Shown here: positions 7,426 to 7,684 of the stretch, one piece after another | Layout of the letters: the number at the start of each line of letters is the position of its first letter | How positions within the stretch are numbered: position 1 is the first letter of the stretch | Assembly: GCF_029848115.1 (NCBI RefSeq) | Contig: NZ_JARVXG010000007.1 | Span: forward strand, 1 to 7,684 | Source: Methanobacterium formicicum | GTDB lineage: Archaea > Methanobacteriota > Methanobacteria > Methanobacteriales > Methanobacteriaceae | DNA length: 7,684 nucleotides | Direction: 5' to 3' | Program-made: the position numbers and the translations under genes | Notes under the pieces: generated by a model | Seen by the model: only the letters and a program-made list of their open reading frames with translations | What the model was told of the DNA's origin: nothing | The model's database searches: none

Positions 7426-7461
7426 TAGTTATTTACCGGGAAGAACAGTTATTGAATACCG

Positions 7462-7552
7462 ATGGAAAGTAAAAATTACAGCCCTGTTAAGATACTGGAA
7501 TTTATTATGGCTTTATAAAAACGAAATAAGTTCAGAAAGCATAAGTAATTGA
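7462..7552 (+). pseudogene. Possible relic of a small gene, readable only with one frame change
   Basis: From the ATG at 7462 the frame reads MESKNYSPVKILEFIMAL and stops at 7518. Shifting by one base at 7510 lets it continue as LYKNEISSESISN to a stop at 7552. The joined text looks like the amphipathic start of a helix-turn-helix protein, and AATATAG at 7422-7428 could be its TATA element. With no Shine-Dalgarno and such short segments, chance is quite possible. No family is claimed. Confidence 0.2.
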
Positions 7553-7554
7553 TT

Positions 7555-7595
7555 AATTAAAAAATAGAAAGATAAGCAGTCCAAATGGACCGCTT
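7555..7595 (-). terminator. Hairpin plus U-tract terminator of the right-edge gene
   Basis: On the minus strand AAGCGGTCC (7595-7587), loop ATTT, and GGACTGCTT (7582-7574) make a 9-base-pair stem with one G-U pair, followed by ATCTTTCTATTTTTTAATT. On the plus strand the same stem would carry an A-C mismatch and no T-run, so the function belongs to the minus strand. It begins 9 bases beyond the stop codon at 7605. Confidence 0.7.
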
Positions 7596-7604
7596 TAAAC
7601 ACGT

Positions 7605-7684
7605 TTATTCTGGTTTGGAAACTAACACGGTCTTGGACATGGTCTGTCCCTGAGCACCGTGTGGTTTACGCAGTACAGTGTCGT
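7605..7684 (-). CDS. C-terminal end of an unrecognised protein (runs off the window edge)
   Basis: The last 25 codons and TAA are visible, reading DTVLRKPHGAQGQTMSKT and then VLVSKPE. The codons resemble those of the neighbouring genes, and a strong terminator directly follows the stop, so the gene is likely real. The Gly/Gln-rich loop between two short beta-like stretches does not identify a family by eye. It is transcribed in the same direction as tetR, but the terminator separates the two. Confidence 0.6.
   Translation of the reverse strand, partial: DTVLRKPHGAQGQTMSKTVLVSKPE

Overview
This window looks like chromosome of a methanogenic archaeon of the order Methanobacteriales, most likely Methanobacterium or a close relative. 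The support is: two secreted adhesin-like proteins with right-handed beta-helix (PbH1) repeats; AT-rich archaeal TATA elements about 25 bases upstream of expected start sites; strong AGGAGGTGA ribosome-binding sites; GTG starts; AT-rich spacers; and moderate-GC coding regions. The genus is an inference from gene style, not from a marker gene.

Layout. On the left, the minus-strand N-terminal part of an adhesin-like protein (1-687, truncated by the window edge) is followed by a 522-base AT-rich spacer. A plus-strand cluster then runs from 1210 to 3902: a 2[4Fe-4S] ferredoxin overlapping hisB (histidine biosynthesis), two tandem TMEM175-type (DUF1211) membrane proteins, and a small flavodoxin. 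It meets a minus-strand HD-domain phosphohydrolase gene (3959-5161) tail to tail. Further right, all on the minus strand, are a complete adhesin-like gene (5291-6625), a TetR-family regulator (6818-7354), and the last 25 codons of an unrecognised gene (7605-7684) followed by a convincing hairpin-plus-U-tract terminator.

How the parts relate. Ferredoxin and hisB overlap and are almost certainly co-transcribed. The TMEM175 genes and the flavodoxin follow with 24, 75 and 61 base gaps and may be read through, although weak hairpins lie in the latter two gaps. The adhesin, HD and TetR genes each appear to have their own promoter. The most interesting items are: (1) the HD protein, which reads as an internal duplication of a YfbR-like HD domain with a degenerate N-terminal copy; (2) the tandem 6-TM TMEM175 pair, which could form a mixed channel; and (3) three long palindromes at promoter or leader positions: a perfect 20-mer before the ferredoxin, a perfect 16-mer at the predicted adhesin start site, and an imperfect 28-mer before tetR. 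No CRISPR array, tRNA, rRNA or insertion sequence was seen, and nothing forces the conclusion that a wholly new defence or mobile system is present.
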